Assembly (NCBI GenBank): GCA_964017235.1
Contig: OZ024940.1
Location: 28,638,573-28,702,572 of the forward strand
Direction of reading: 5' to 3'
DNA: 64,000 nt
Source: Sabellastarte sp. h YS-2021
Taxonomy: Eukaryota > Annelida > Polychaeta > Sabellida > Sabellidae
A model generated the notes under the pieces. That model was not told the DNA's origin, ran no database searches, and was given only the letters and a program-made list of their open reading frames with translations. Each line of letters starts with the position of its first letter. Position 1 is the stretch's first letter. The translations under genes were made by a program, and so were the position numbers. Below, piece after piece: positions 34,233 through 45,655 of the stretch.

Positions 34233-35985
34233 TCAGACTTGATTGAACTTGATAAGAAGGTCTATCATTTCCCAGGCTCTAATGAGCCTCTGGTATTTAT
34301 CTACTGGATGCAGTTTCTTTAACAAAATCTGCTTTACTTCCTGTGTGGTAAGCAGCAAAATTTGAACATTTTCTGGTTCATGTCTTATGTAATAAAACTG
34401 AATGGCATCAATACTACCAATGGATATGTCATTTGGTAAAGATACCCTTAAATTGCTATTAGTGGTTGAAGTTATGCTCAAAAACCCAAAATCCATTTTC
34501 AGGGAGAGCTTAAACCCACAGATAGATATACTTGGCAATCAAGGATCAGCAGATTCGGCATACAGTAGGTCTTTCAAAGGTAAATCAATCTGACATAAAG
34601 TAACTGAGATGCTTTTATTGGCACTAATTATAATCATCTGAAGCCATGTTTTCTGGTCTTGTAATGCATTAAAAGATTACTTCTACTTAGTCTACTAATC
34701 TTCAAACATTGCTTCACTGCACATAAAATACAATATACCAAAGCTATTGCAGTCAATATGCAGGAAATGATCATGAAATGGTTATTCAATAGTAAACCTT
34801 GGTTACTAATATCATGCTCAAAAGCTTCAGCCTTATTAATTAATGTTGAAAGAGCTATCATTTCTGGTCCCTTTGCCTCTAAGATGTGCTTGATCAAAAA
34901 TTCTAAATGTGCTTGTCTTCTACAAAGCCTAACAGCACAATAGCCATTACAACAATAATTGGAAAAGCATATCCCAGGTAAGAGCCAAAATCAGAGTAAT
35001 TCAAACTTGGAGTTATCTGTCCATCAAGCCAAGCATCTAATTGTTTCAGATAAATAGATCTATTCTGCTTGACCGTCCTTAAGATATGACCTAAATCCAC
35101 ACCACTGTCAGCAGTGCTATATTTCTCAGAGTATAATGTCCATTTACTCCTTGATATATTAATTGGGGGGAAAGACAAATTAGTAAGTCCGTCAATAACT
35201 TTCCCATCTGACAAAGATACATCAGGGTTCAACTTTTCAGGTATGAAATACCAGCTAAATAGTTTGGTACAATTTCTGTCTGGGTCATTTCAGTTCTTCA
35301 GCACATTTGTATGCTATTTGTGATAGAGAAACTTTTCAAAGGGAGAGTACAGTTACAGGATTTATGTAGTACACAATTAGAGCATTAGTCTATTCCTTCT
35401 TAATCCCTCTGTTATGATCTTCATGTTTTTATTTGTCTCAACTTGGAGCGATGAAAGAGTATCAGCGAACTGCTGAAAAGCCTCAAATCTACCAGGATCA
35501 TTTTCAAGTGCCAAAATATGTTCCTGCAGAATATTCACATCATCCAATGTAGCAGTAGCAAACAAATTCCTCGATATCTGTCCTATAAATCCCAAGGGTG
35601 CTTGTTTCTCCCTTCTCCCAGTGGTGGATTCACTTAGTGGGTCTCTAACTGACATAACTGGTATCAATTGTAGCAGTATATCAGATTTCTCTTCAACTTC
35701 CTTACTCAGAGATCTCCTGATCTCATAAGTCTTAAATGTATCTTAGTACATGTCACACTGTGCCATAAATATATCCGTGTGTCTAGGATGTACTTTACGG
35801 CCATGAAAACTCTTTTGTATTTTAATACTATGCAGTTCTGGGGCTTAATCACAATAGCGTGTGACCAAAACAAAACAGAATTATCCAGAGTTATGATTCT
35901 TTGAAATAATATTCCCATGGTTTCTCTAACAACCATATCTGGCATCCCTGGTCCATCAGAATGCATCACCTGAGGACCACACATT
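34233..35985 (-). pseudogene. env: Isolated retroelement envelope relic (baculovirus-F/errantivirus type)
   Basis: Several minus-strand frames line up as a degraded fusion-type envelope. 35984-35706 is an N-terminal ectodomain piece. 35667-35377 carries a dibasic cleavage-like R-R-E-K at about 35,616-35,605 followed by a fusion-peptide-like Gly/Phe/Ile stretch. 35232-34903 ends in a hydrophobic membrane segment, and 34897-34634 has another. The arrangement of cleavage site, fusion peptide and membrane anchor resembles the gypsy-4 env. The middle of the ectodomain is shortened and stops separate the pieces. No pol or LTR was found beside it. The 34538-34233 frame is unassigned. Confidence 0.55.
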
Positions 35986-36161
35986 CAGCAGCTGGCCAGG
36001 CCACTTAACAATATCAACTGCAATGTCAACATCTTTCCTCTTTCTAACTGGGATAATCTGAGCACTGCTTCTTAGTCAGTCTGTAAATACACACAAGAAC
36101 ATCTTTTAGGCACATAAAAATAATGTGACCACATATTTCTAATCATTTTTTGTGGGGAATG

Positions 36162-37190
36162 TTTTTTTTTGTTTTTTTTTTATTTAAACATAATATATTT
36201 TCTGACAATTGCCCACAGCTTTATAGCCATGAGGGGCTTTCGTCCAACATAACAAAAATATTCATTCTATACCATACATAAAAATACATAAATACACTAA
36301 CAATTTAACCATTTCTAAAACATTCACACTTTTTTGTTATCTTAAAATACAGCAGGGTGAAATGAATGATTAAGTGATTGTATATTTTCAATCTAAAAAT
36401 AACAGGTACATAGCGTGTGTGTTAATTTTTATGATCAAAGGATTACTGTTTAAAAACAAATCTTCTTGTTTGAAATATGTAGTTTTGAATTTTTTCAAAT
36501 AAATTAACATCTATTTCAAAAATTCCTGTTCCGTATAAAAATAATTTAACTAAATCAGATGTTTCAACGCTAGAGTAATCTTGTATAATTATTTCAACAT
36601 TCTGTAGCATTTCCTGTTTAAAAGCAGCATAAAATGGGCATTCAAAGAAAAAATGGGTTACAGTTTCTTTTTTTTCATGACAATTTGGACACAAGTCTTC
36701 AGATATGAAATTGTATGCCTTGCGCTGAGAATTTAAAGCACTCAGGCCCATGCGCATTCTACTGTGTTGTACTGCAGAATTTGCAGCGTGCCACAGGCAA
36801 GCTTTATTAAAGTTTTTACTTATTTTTCTGTTCAGTTTTGATTTAAACTCATTAAGTGACTGTATATCCCTGAGGTTAAAATTAAGATTGTTCCAAAGTC
36901 TGATGCTGGAAGGGAAGAATGATTCATAAAAGAAATCTTTTTTTGCAAAGAAACTGTTGGATATTTCTGTTATTTCTAAAGCTATAATGAACATTACTTT
37001 GCCTGGGAAGTGTTTCTTGACGATATTTGGGGGATAATGCATTGACAATTTTGTACATTAGAACTAATTTTTTTGTTTTTCGCCTGGATTGTAACGACTC
37101 AATGGCACACTCTTTCAATAACATTTCATATTTTGTTGCTGTATAAGCGCCTGTAATTATCAAGCAAAACTGTGATGCCAATCAGGGAGA
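36162..37190 (-). pseudogene. CR1/jockey-like LINE 3' end with poly(A)
   Basis: Minus-strand RT C-terminus: ESLQSRRKTKKLVLMYKIVN, FPSSIRLWNNLNFNLRDI, SLNEFKSKL, and the Cys/His motif C-P-N-C-x7-H-F-F-F-E-C (about 36,690-36,640). One frameshift at about 37,020 splits it. A T9-G-T10 run at 36,162-36,181 is the poly(A) tail on the opposite strand, so this is a 5'-truncated insertion. It is a LINE type distinct from the L1-like copies elsewhere. Confidence 0.8.
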
Positions 37191-38009
37191 TTATAAACAC
37201 TATCACGCCACTTTCTTGTAATCTCAGAAGCCATTGAGAAACCATCAGAAACTCATCAATTGGTTTCCAATAGAGCTTAGGAATGCAAGATCAAATAAGA
37301 ATTGGGCAAAGTTTATGATAAATTAAAAACCCTTTGAAATTATCATGAAGGCATGCTCTAAGTATCTAATAGGTTATAGGGGGTGTTCCACTGCTGGGAT
37401 CCAATCGTAAACCTAGTTCCCGATTCAAATTTTCCTTGAATTATCTGTGACTGACAGCAAAGTGGGTGGCATCAGAAAGGGTTTGTGATGACTTTGTGAT
37501 CTACTTCCAAATCAGATTTTAGTGTTGTGATCAGATCTTGATCCATTTGAAAAAGTATACAATAGAGATATATCTTTGAAACATATATGATACCCCGATG
37601 AGGTTTACAACAGCCCCGATTGGGTATACAATGGAAAGGATTTGGCAAACGACCCAAAAGATAAAAAAAATCACTTCATAACATCTTGCCAATGCCCCCT
37701 GGTGGTTTTCCCAATTTCCCCAGTTGCCAACTTATATAATGAACTGCTACTTTGACCATTTAAATGGCGGTCCTCTGTCATTGGGTCCTATTCTCAGTGC
37801 CAGGCTAAAGAACCTCAAGGACATGGATAAATGGACATCCTTGAGCCTCTATCTTTCAGCTGGGGAATATCATTTACTTGTGAGTTGGGGCTGTACCTGT
37901 GCAGTCAAATGCGTTACATAGCACTTTGCATATAGCATATATGGAGATATTGTGCAGAGTATAAATACACAATACAATACACAAACAAGTGTTATTATTT
38001 TTCAACTTT
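37191..38009. other. No feature recognised
   Basis: No convincing coding sequence or repeat structure; short frames such as 37,724-37,921 lack family features. Confidence 0.4.
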
Positions 38010-38165
38010 TAAGGGAAATTTTAGAGTTAGATGAGTTGATAATGAGGTTCAGACAAAATTATCTTCCTGGAAGGAGAAGGAGTAGGACACCAATGGTTTG
38101 GGTTAGGCAGTGGCTCAGAAGATGGGAGGACAGGACTCAATACCACGACCTGGTTGCTAAATTCT
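38010..38165 (+). pseudogene. PIF/Harbinger transposase N-terminal remnant (tentative)
   Basis: The short frame contains RRRSRTPMVWVRQWLRRWED then TQYHDLVAKF, resembling the conserved W-V-R-x-W-L...Q-Y-x-x-L block at the start of animal Harbinger transposases. No DDE catalytic region follows. This rests on one motif. Confidence 0.45.
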
Positions 38166-38519
38166 AAGGAAAACATAAAGGGTGCTTTCTATTTACCCAT
38201 TGAATTCTTTAGCTGACATGTCATTATGCTGTCGTTAAGTATTGGTTAGTTTGCCATTTAACAAATGCTTCCATTTACAATCCCTAAGCCACCAAATGCT
38301 GGGCCATCAGGGGGTTTCTGAGCAGCCGACAATCACTGTGCATTTCTGTGGAGTTGATACCACTTAGCAGCAGACGTGGATCAACAGAGGAGCCAATGAA
38401 ATTGTCAAGCATCTTCCCCACCCTTCTCCTTAACCCCCAAGCAGTCAACCATGTGCCACCCCACCATGAGTGAGGCTGAGCTCTCCAGCCAATAGCCCAG
38501 GAAAGTTGCAAGAAGCTAA

Positions 38520-38745
38520 AAGATAAAGCAGTAGGCACTGGAAGAGAAACTAGAGCACATGTTCTTCCAGAAGACCCAGAATGACCCATCAACTGCCGGT
38601 GAGTGGCTGAGCTCTAAACTGCAGAACCTTCATTTGCAGAACCTTTCCAGAGAGTCCTTTGAAGATTTTCAAGTTGAGACATTTGCACTGATATGTAACC
38701 TCAAAAGGAAGGACAGGCATCAGCAAGACGAACAGGGTTTATTTC
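38520..38745 (+). pseudogene. Possible Harbinger partner-protein (MADF/Myb-type) C-terminal remnant
   Basis: The frame reads LSSKLQNLHLQNLSRESFED and FQVETFALICNLKRKDRHQ, resembling the C-terminal helix that follows MADF/Myb domains (BESS-like) in Harbinger second proteins. It lies 350 bp downstream of the transposase-like piece on the same strand, which supports one decayed element. Weak. Confidence 0.3.
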
Positions 38746-39083
38746 AGCAAGCTATCTGCACCACTTTAGGACTCACTGTTATATTCACTCAGCCAATACT
38801 TTCACATCAGCTGATGTCAATCCAACAGCAGTAGTGCCGATTACAGCAGATTTCAATAGCCCATGTAACACGCACAGCCCATCCAAAGCAGATACAGCAG
38901 CCCATTAAAAGACTCTTGCACATATATGTGGCGTGGTACGATTTTTACTGCATGTTGAGCAGGCGAATTTTTTTTCCCTTGCACATTTGGGCTATTTTTC
39001 CCAGCAATTTTACAACAGTTAAACGTAACATATATAATTGAACATCTCATACCCCACCCATTTCCACATCCCTCCTACCCTTA

Positions 39084-39832
39084 TGTAACCAAGTTCGGTG
39101 GATTAGTGTTGAATCATGAAGTGGATTCAAAAGTCAGTGAATAAGGTTTTAAAGTAAAATGTTTATTTTCCAAATAAAATTAACATAAAAATAAAACTTC
39201 ATGATCATATAGTGGATGTTTGATTTCAACAATTTGACAACATAGTTCATTAATTCCCAATTACAAAGTCAACAGACTTATTATACAATTTTGATCCATA
39301 TGGATATAATTTAGATGGTTTATTGCCAAAGTTAAAACTGGAGAGACTCTGTGATTCCAAGTGTTGTTTCTACTCTCTCCCTCCCTCTCACAGAGTGCTG
39401 TGAAGCATCTGTATTTATACTATTTTTCAACTGCTGACAATGCACAATCTCAAACTTCAAAGAATCTATTAACCTTATTTTTATTATTATTACAGTCCAT
39501 TTCTAAAAAGTTAATGGGTGCTCTATAGCAATTTTATCATAACTAATGTCCATAAACAACAGTAATGTCCATAAACATAAACCTTGAAGTAGTAGCACCT
39601 GGATGACAAATGTATATGTCACATTTACCATTAAACTCTGTGACATTAATATTTATATTGTTATAAGTGGACCAAGATCATTCATTGAGATGGCATTGTC
39701 ATTTTAAAGTTTTACAAATGTGACCTTTAACAAAATAATATGGCCACTCACAAAATAAAATACAAATAAAATGGTCAGTGAGAAATGCAAATAGAGATAC
39801 ATAATACATATATAAAATATGACCATTTTACA
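39084..39832 (-). repeat. Gypsy-4 3' LTR
   Basis: 749 bp, TG...CA. It matches the 5' LTR at 47949-48494 except for about 204 bp (roughly 39,263-39,466) that the 5' copy lacks. That extra block includes a TATA-like motif. Confidence 0.95.
39411..39420 (-). promoter_or_regulatory. TATA-like motif in gypsy-4 3' LTR
   Basis: Minus-strand GTATAAATAC, in the segment missing from the 5' LTR. It is a plausible core promoter for the element. Confidence 0.5.
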
Positions 39833-39846
39833 TTCCTTATACCCCC
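39833..39846 (-). other. Gypsy-4 polypurine tract
   Basis: Minus-strand GGGGGTATAAGGAA ends exactly at the 3' LTR start, the expected plus-strand primer site. Confidence 0.75.
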
Positions 39847-40050
39847 AAAACAAACTCTTGACAGAGAGTTTGTGTACATTAATATACAGAATGTATTACA
39901 CAGAAATAAATGAGCAAATCAAGTTTCAAGTGTTCTTCAGCCACAAATGTTGTCATTACAAGGTATAATACACACAGATGAGTATACAATATATTATACA
40001 CAGAATATTATACTCTTACATAAATGTACCCACCACTTTTAATTAGATAC

Positions 40051-42046
40051 TTATGGAGCTTCTTCTACTTCTGTTGGTGGTATTACAACCGCCAACTGAC
40101 TATCAGTTTGACTAACCTCACCCTTTACAGTGTTAACCTGTTCCAGAGAAACCTGTAATTCCTCTGCTTCTATTGAAGGGGCAACATTATATGATACATC
40201 TTTTGCAAACTTAACATGTTTAAATCTGTGCTTACAAACACACAAAATAAGAATTACAACAGTACCAAATATAATCAGTAGGGCTGCAAGTGAAAAGATA
40301 ACTTTAACAAAGTTATGAGCAGTACTTGTAGCAAAAAACGTTTGGTTTGGAAGTATTCTTAATGTCTTGTAATAAGGCTTGCATATGCTTTATGGGAATT
40401 GCATCAACATTTGATAACAGTGTGTTTCTTTCAGACAATGAACTATTTAAAACTGACAATTTTTGTAACAAAGGTTGAGTTTGATTCCATATTGACACTT
40501 TTAACACATCCAATTTCATATCCTGAATCAGTTCTACATTTACATCATATGGACTATTACCCTTGACATGTTTTGGTAACTCAAAGTATTTAGAGTATGC
40601 AGCACATTCTACTTTTAATTCAACAACTTGAACTCCAATCGGTATATCTCTGCGAATTACTCGTGGAGTTTGTCTGTCACAAGTAATAGTGAGTTGGAAT
40701 GATTTACCAGTTGCAATTAATCAATGGCCATCAAATAAATATTTAATTACTGGAAACTCTTTGGTGTTTTCCATTGTTACTTTACAAAATTCACCAACTT
40801 TATCCACCTGATTTTGAAACAATGATGCCATACAAGATGAATAATAACTAGTCTTGTACAAAGGTGATGACAGATGACATATAGGTGCCTGAGAACACAT
40901 GTGCACTTCATCAGCATGTAAAAAGGCATATTCTGACTCATCTTTAGAAAATGCTATGTGACTGGATTCTAAGACATGCGATGCTGACAATTCAGCAGAA
41001 ATTGGTGATGGTACACTAACAGTTCTATAAACATCAAATAGAGAACTTGGGTGAATAAGAGGAATAGCTACAACAATATGAAATTTATCCTCTTCTGGAA
41101 TGACAATTGGATGTCAATAATTATAATAACTAAATATATGTTTCGCAATCAATTTAAAAGGTACGTCCAAATCTCCTGTTAAACGACGTTTTACTTGCCT
41201 GAGTATTGTTACCAATTCAGATGGTTTAAGTAATCTAAATGACAAAATACCTTGTGTAGATAAAGTAACTTGATCCATTAAATTCAAAACTAATAATTGA
41301 ACATGTCTCAAAGCAATTGAAACTTCATGAAAAATTGCATGAAGGTGAGTTATTAACTGAACTTGAGTTAATTCAGGTAAAACAACTTGTGTTATGGCTC
41401 TAGTTAAACTATTTACTCGATTTCTAAATAGCAAACTTGTATTAACTAAGAGGTTTATAGCATTTCTGTTTTGTTGAATTTCTTCACGACTCTTATTAAT
41501 AATAGATAAATTATCTTTAACAACATGTGCTATCTTGGCTTGGGAATCAGAAAGACTTCTTATTGCCTCTCTTAATTCTGACAAGTCAGAATCTGTAGCA
41601 GTACCAAATAAACTCTTAAGAAGGTTTCCAACAAAAGGCAAGAGTGCTCTTTTCCTTCTGGAAGGGTTATACTTATTTACTAAAGAAGTTAGCTCACTAA
41701 GCAGATCTTGTATACTTTCATATTCTGCCCGTAACTGAGCTATTCCCTGTGAGAATAAACTCATAGTATCTAACCATATTTTCCTGGTTCTTTGCTGATG
41801 TAAAGCTGTTTGATTTGTAGCCACTTGGTTTTGTGAACGCAGTGCATTTAGAGCCTGTTCTATTTTCACCATTTCTCTTGCAACAGTGGCTAGATTATCT
41901 CTATATGGTTGTAAGTCTACAGAAAATGTCAGGATCCAACTATTGAAAGTGGTATACACAGTGCCTTCCTTGATGAAATAAGTTTCAGCTGAGGCTTCAT
42001 AAATACAGTATATGAAGAAAACCTGAACCCATATTTCAAAGGCCAT
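40051..42046 (-). pseudogene. env: Gypsy-4 env: class-I-like fusion glycoprotein relic
   Basis: The most likely start is the ATG at 42,046, followed by a hydrophobic signal-like stretch. The span to 40,051 corresponds to about 665 codons, in the range known for baculovirus F proteins and longer than most insect errantivirus envelopes. A furin-type RRKR is encoded at 41,659-41,648, followed by a hydrophobic Gly/Phe-containing fusion-peptide-like segment and a heptad-rich helical region. A membrane anchor lies at about 40,320-40,240 with a charged cytoplasmic tail. Breaks: TGA at about 41,114, TGA at about 40,721, and a frameshift near 40,340. It would mediate membrane fusion if intact; this copy cannot. 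Confidence 0.82.
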
Positions 42047-42282
42047 CCTTATGTACCTACAAATAATATACAGGATATACATGTATATACAACATATGCA
42101 CACTCAAATAGTACATATTATAACTTCTATCAATTATAAAATATGTACTGCAGAAGATTTACTCGTCAGTAAATCAATAAATCATGGTATCACAAAAAGA
42201 TTTACACTGCAGTAAATCAATCAACAAGTATGTACTACTAATGATTTTCACCACAGTGAACCAATCATTCTAATCAAGTACA

Positions 42283-42783
42283 TTATCTAAAACTTATCAG
42301 TTTTCTCAAAATCTTTACCGGCTTTCCAAACCAACTTAACCATTGCCCGATGTATGAATCACTAACATTCACCGATTCTACGAACTTCTGCCTTTTGCCA
42401 GAAGAAGAGGCAGTATCATTCTCAGGTATATCAGGAAATGTAATTTCATATTTCGGTTTTTGCGGACCATGTCCAGTTGCAATGTCAGACATCTCAACAT
42501 CTGATTCACTTGAAGACACCTGGTCCTCAGTTTCTTCCCCTTGAGAATCTTCAACAGCAACATTCTCAGGTGATATACTCTGTTCTTGAGACTCGTGCAG
42601 GTTATTGGTAATCTGCACATCATTGTCTAAGTCATATGTCCCATAGGACAATTTAGCCCTTCTTGGCGGCTGTATACGAGTGGGTGCTTCTGGACGCGAA
42701 CTATCCATGTCCAGTCTTTCGTACTTATCCCTTGGACTATCCCATACCTGTTCAGGGGAGGCCAAATGAAGATTTTCAGCCAC
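42283..42783 (-). pseudogene. Gypsy-4 acidic pol tail or accessory ORF
   Basis: 166 codons, Ser/Glu/Asp-rich (SSSESDVEMSDIATGHG), between integrase and env. Just upstream the integrase module reads LAWKPHFRIVEQKSPVTYLI into DQLSG, then a one-base shift enters this frame. The simplest reading is a C-terminal pol extension; a separate small protein is the alternative. Confidence 0.6.
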
Positions 42784-42860
42784 TCAGTTGGTCCTTAATA
42801 AGATAAGTGACAGGCGATTTTTGTTCAACAATTCTGAAATGTGGCTTCCAAGCTAGAGTT

Positions 42861-43095
42861 TATTTTGTTTATTTGGGGTTTTACGTCACTTTCAACACTG
42901 TACAGGTCATATCACGACGGGTAGTTGGAAGGGCAGAGGAAACCAGTACATATAGTTCGCTAGGGTTCTGTACTGTAAACTGCCGACCAACGGCAAGTAA
43001 CTACCAGCTTTCCCACTTACGGCCATGACGGGGATCGAACCCCGGCCGCAGAGGTGGGAGGCGAGAGTGTTACCACTCTGCCACTGTGGCCCCTC
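42861..43095 (-). mobile_element. tRNA-derived SINE copy 1, inside gypsy-4 pol
   Basis: Full-length copy on the minus strand. The tRNA-like head has an A box TGGCAGAGTGG (43,083-43,073) and a B box around GGTTCGATCCC (about 43,041-43,031), then the shared body and an AAATAAACAAAATAAA-type tail. It is flanked by a perfect 13-bp target duplication CCAAGCTAGAGTT (42848-42860 and 43096-43108). It splits the integrase C-terminal module. Confidence 0.95.
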
Positions 43096-43142
43096 CCAAG
43101 CTAGAGTTAACTTGGGAGCAACCCCAGTTATAGTTGTGGGAT

Positions 43143-44285
43143 CTAGATAGAAAACAGGATCTCTAGGTTGGAAATTTGGTAATCCTTTGGATCCCTTTTG
43201 AGTTTCTTTGTTTTTAGTTCTTGCCACTGAAAGGTTACTTTAGCATCCATATATGCCTTATGCAGGCGTTCAAGCATAACTGGCACATATTCATCACCCA
43301 TATACTTTAGTTTGGCTGGAGCAATGTGTCCATGGGAAGGATGGGATCTCTTCCAAACACCAAAAAGTATGGTGTGAATAAGGTAGAGTCTTGAACTGAT
43401 GTGCGATAAGCTATTAGCATGGATGGAATGTACTTGTCCCAAGTGTACGGCTCATTTATTAACAAATTCAGTGCCTTGATCAGACAACATAGTCTGGGGG
43501 CATGAATGAGTGGGGATAAAGTGTTCTAGCAGCAAAGAAGCTACTGTTTCTGCTGTTTTGTTTTGCACAGGATAGGCCTCTGGCCAATAGCTAAAATGAT
43601 CTACAATAGTGACAATATATTTATTGCCACTAGCAGTCTCAGGGAAAGGTCCACATGTGTCAATACCTATAATTTGAAATGGATACTCTGGAATTGGCAT
43701 GTCCTACATTGGATAACTGACCTTTTTCAGTTTCCGTGCCTTGCAAATGCTACAGCTTGACACAAACTGCACCACATCCTTGTACATGTTCCAGTAGTAT
43801 CGTGCCCTGACTTTATCATAGGTTTTGTCAGAACTGGAGTGTCCTCCATATTCTGCAGAGTGGGCCTCTTCCACTATTCCTTCAGTTAGTGACTGCGGGA
43901 TCACTAACTGAAGACGCTCAGTCTGATCACGTCTGACAGAATTGGAAAGATGATACGACAGATTATCTTGAATGACATATCCAGGATATCTTGAGGGGTT
44001 GGTTTCTAAAATCTGTTTGATTTCCCTCAGATCTTCATCTTCATCCTGTAACTGACAAAGGTTTTCCTTTAACTTCTGTTGTAAGATTGCTTGAGGATTC
44101 ATATTCTCACAGCAATCCTCACCACTTAGTTCATCAGTGGCTTTCAAACCACTACTGCTGTCTAGGATGTCTATATTGACCTCAGCTGGTTCAGCTAATG
44201 GGCTTACGATGCATGACAACATGTCAGCGGGTATGTTCAGTTTTCCACTTTTGTACTTGATGTCACAGCCATATTCTTCTAACAT
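43143..44285 (-). pseudogene. pol: Gypsy-4 integrase with catalytic-core deletion
   Basis: 44285-43704: linker and HHCC zinc domain (EEAHSAEYGGH ... C-S-I-C). An in-frame TAG at 43,706-43,704 precedes the core. 43700-43452: GIDTCGPFPE (first D) and MLSDQGTEFVNK (second D). Directly after VNK the sequence jumps to YTWDKYIPSMLIAYRTSVQD, so roughly 55-65 residues including the third acidic residue are deleted. 43442-43143 follows in a shifted frame, with PYFLVFGRDPILPM readable before it. The DDE triad is therefore incomplete. Confidence 0.9.
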
Positions 44286-44294
44286 TATAGCCCA

Positions 44295-44594
44295 TCATTG
44301 AATTCTAGCATTCTTCATTTCTGCTGTGAATAATGATTGCAAAGGTTTATGATCAGTATAAACAGTGAAATGAGAACCTAACAGAAAGTGACGTAGTTTA
44401 TTTATGCTACTTACAATGGCATAAGCCTCTCTTTCAATGGCTGGCCACTTTTGTTGTCCAGGAGAAAGTTTCTTTGAAATATACTGAATTACTCTTTCTC
44501 CCTCATCAAAGTCTTGAGTCAAAATTGCTCCTACAGCATACAAACTTGCGTCTGTATAAAGCGTGAATGGTCTAGACATGTCTGGGTGTGCCAA
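44295..44594 (-). pseudogene. pol: Gypsy-4 RNase H
   Basis: 99 codons: FTLYTDASLYAVGAILTQ (D), WPAIEREAYAIVSSI (E), FTVYTDHKPLQSLF (D). It ends at a TGA directly before W-A-I-M-L-E-E-Y-G, continuing in the same frame; an Arg CGA to TGA change would explain it. A frameshift near 44,625 separates it from RT. Confidence 0.9.
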
Positions 44595-44620
44595 GACAGG
44601 AGCACAAGATAACTTTTGCT

Positions 44621-45655
44621 TTAACTCTCAAAAGCCTGTTGTCTTTCAGGGGTCCAAGCAAAACGAGTATGTTTCTTTGTTAATTCTGTTAATGGTTGAG
44701 TGATCTTACTAAACTGGTCAATAAACCTACGGTAATACGAAGCCATTCCGATGATGGAACGAACTTCCCTGACATTGGTGGGAGGACTCAGCTCCTTTAT
44801 AACCTTTATTTTGTCAGGATCTGGTTCTATACCTTGACCAGAAATGATGTGACCCAAGTATTTCACTTTCTCTTTGAAAAAGTCACACTTTGACAACTTT
44901 AATTTCCGACCTGCCTTCTCTAATCTACAAAAGATATTGGCAAGATGAGCCAAATGTTCTTTTGCATTCTTGGAAAAGATGATTATGTCATCTAAATACG
45001 CAATTGCGTGTTGGCTGATTGCATTTCCCAAAACTTTATTCATTAGTTCCTGGAAAACTGGAGGTGCAGATGCTAGACCAAATGGTAAAATGTTGAATTC
45101 AAAAAGATCCTTGTGACATACAAAAGCAGTCTTTTCTTTTGCATCCTCCTCCATGGCTATTTGATAATAACCACTCTTCAAGTCAAGGCAGGAGAAGACC
45201 CTCATACCTGACATAGAAGATAAAATATCTCCTATATCTGGCAATGGATAGGAATTCTTGACAAGAATTCTATTGAAGCGCCGATAGTCAACTGCTAAAC
45301 GAAAAGTTCCATCCTTCTTAGGGACCATGACAATTGGACTAGCCCAAGGGCTATTTGACTCTTTAATAATGTCATCCCTCAGCAAATCATTCAAATGACT
45401 TTCTAAGATTGGCCTCTGAGAAAAGGGCAATCTGTAAGGTTTTTGCTTAATAGGTGGATGATCACCTGTGTCCAATTTCATCTTAACTAGATCAGTGTGT
45501 CCAAGATCGACTTCACTGTGTGCAAAGATATGTTCAAATCTCTTTAACAGGGCAGAAAGTGCTTCTCTGTGGGACTGGGGAACATAACTGACATCTTTGT
45601 TAAAATCTGTTTGTTCAACTAAAGTTTGTTCCTTTGATGAATGACTACTAATTTC
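44621..45655 (-). pseudogene. pol: Gypsy-4 reverse transcriptase
   Basis: The open frame from about 45,655 to 44,621 holds all RT blocks: DDIIKESNSPWASPIVMV, VDYRRFNRILVKNSYPLPDI, CLDLKSGYYQIAM, AFVCHKDLFEFNILPFGL, catalytic AYLDDIIIFS, and LSKCDFFKEKVKYLGHIIS. It is the best preserved RT in the window and is itself uninterrupted. Frameshifts lie on both sides, towards protease (about 45,660) and RNase H (about 44,625). The enzyme would copy element RNA in the particle. Confidence 0.93.

Noticed and set aside
38284-38592. 102-codon minus-strand frame
   Set aside because: No family features and antisense to the region with Harbinger-like remnants; probably chance.
42350-42544. Plus-strand frame opposite the acidic gypsy-4 ORF
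   Set aside because: Antisense shadow of the Ser/Asp-rich minus-strand frame.
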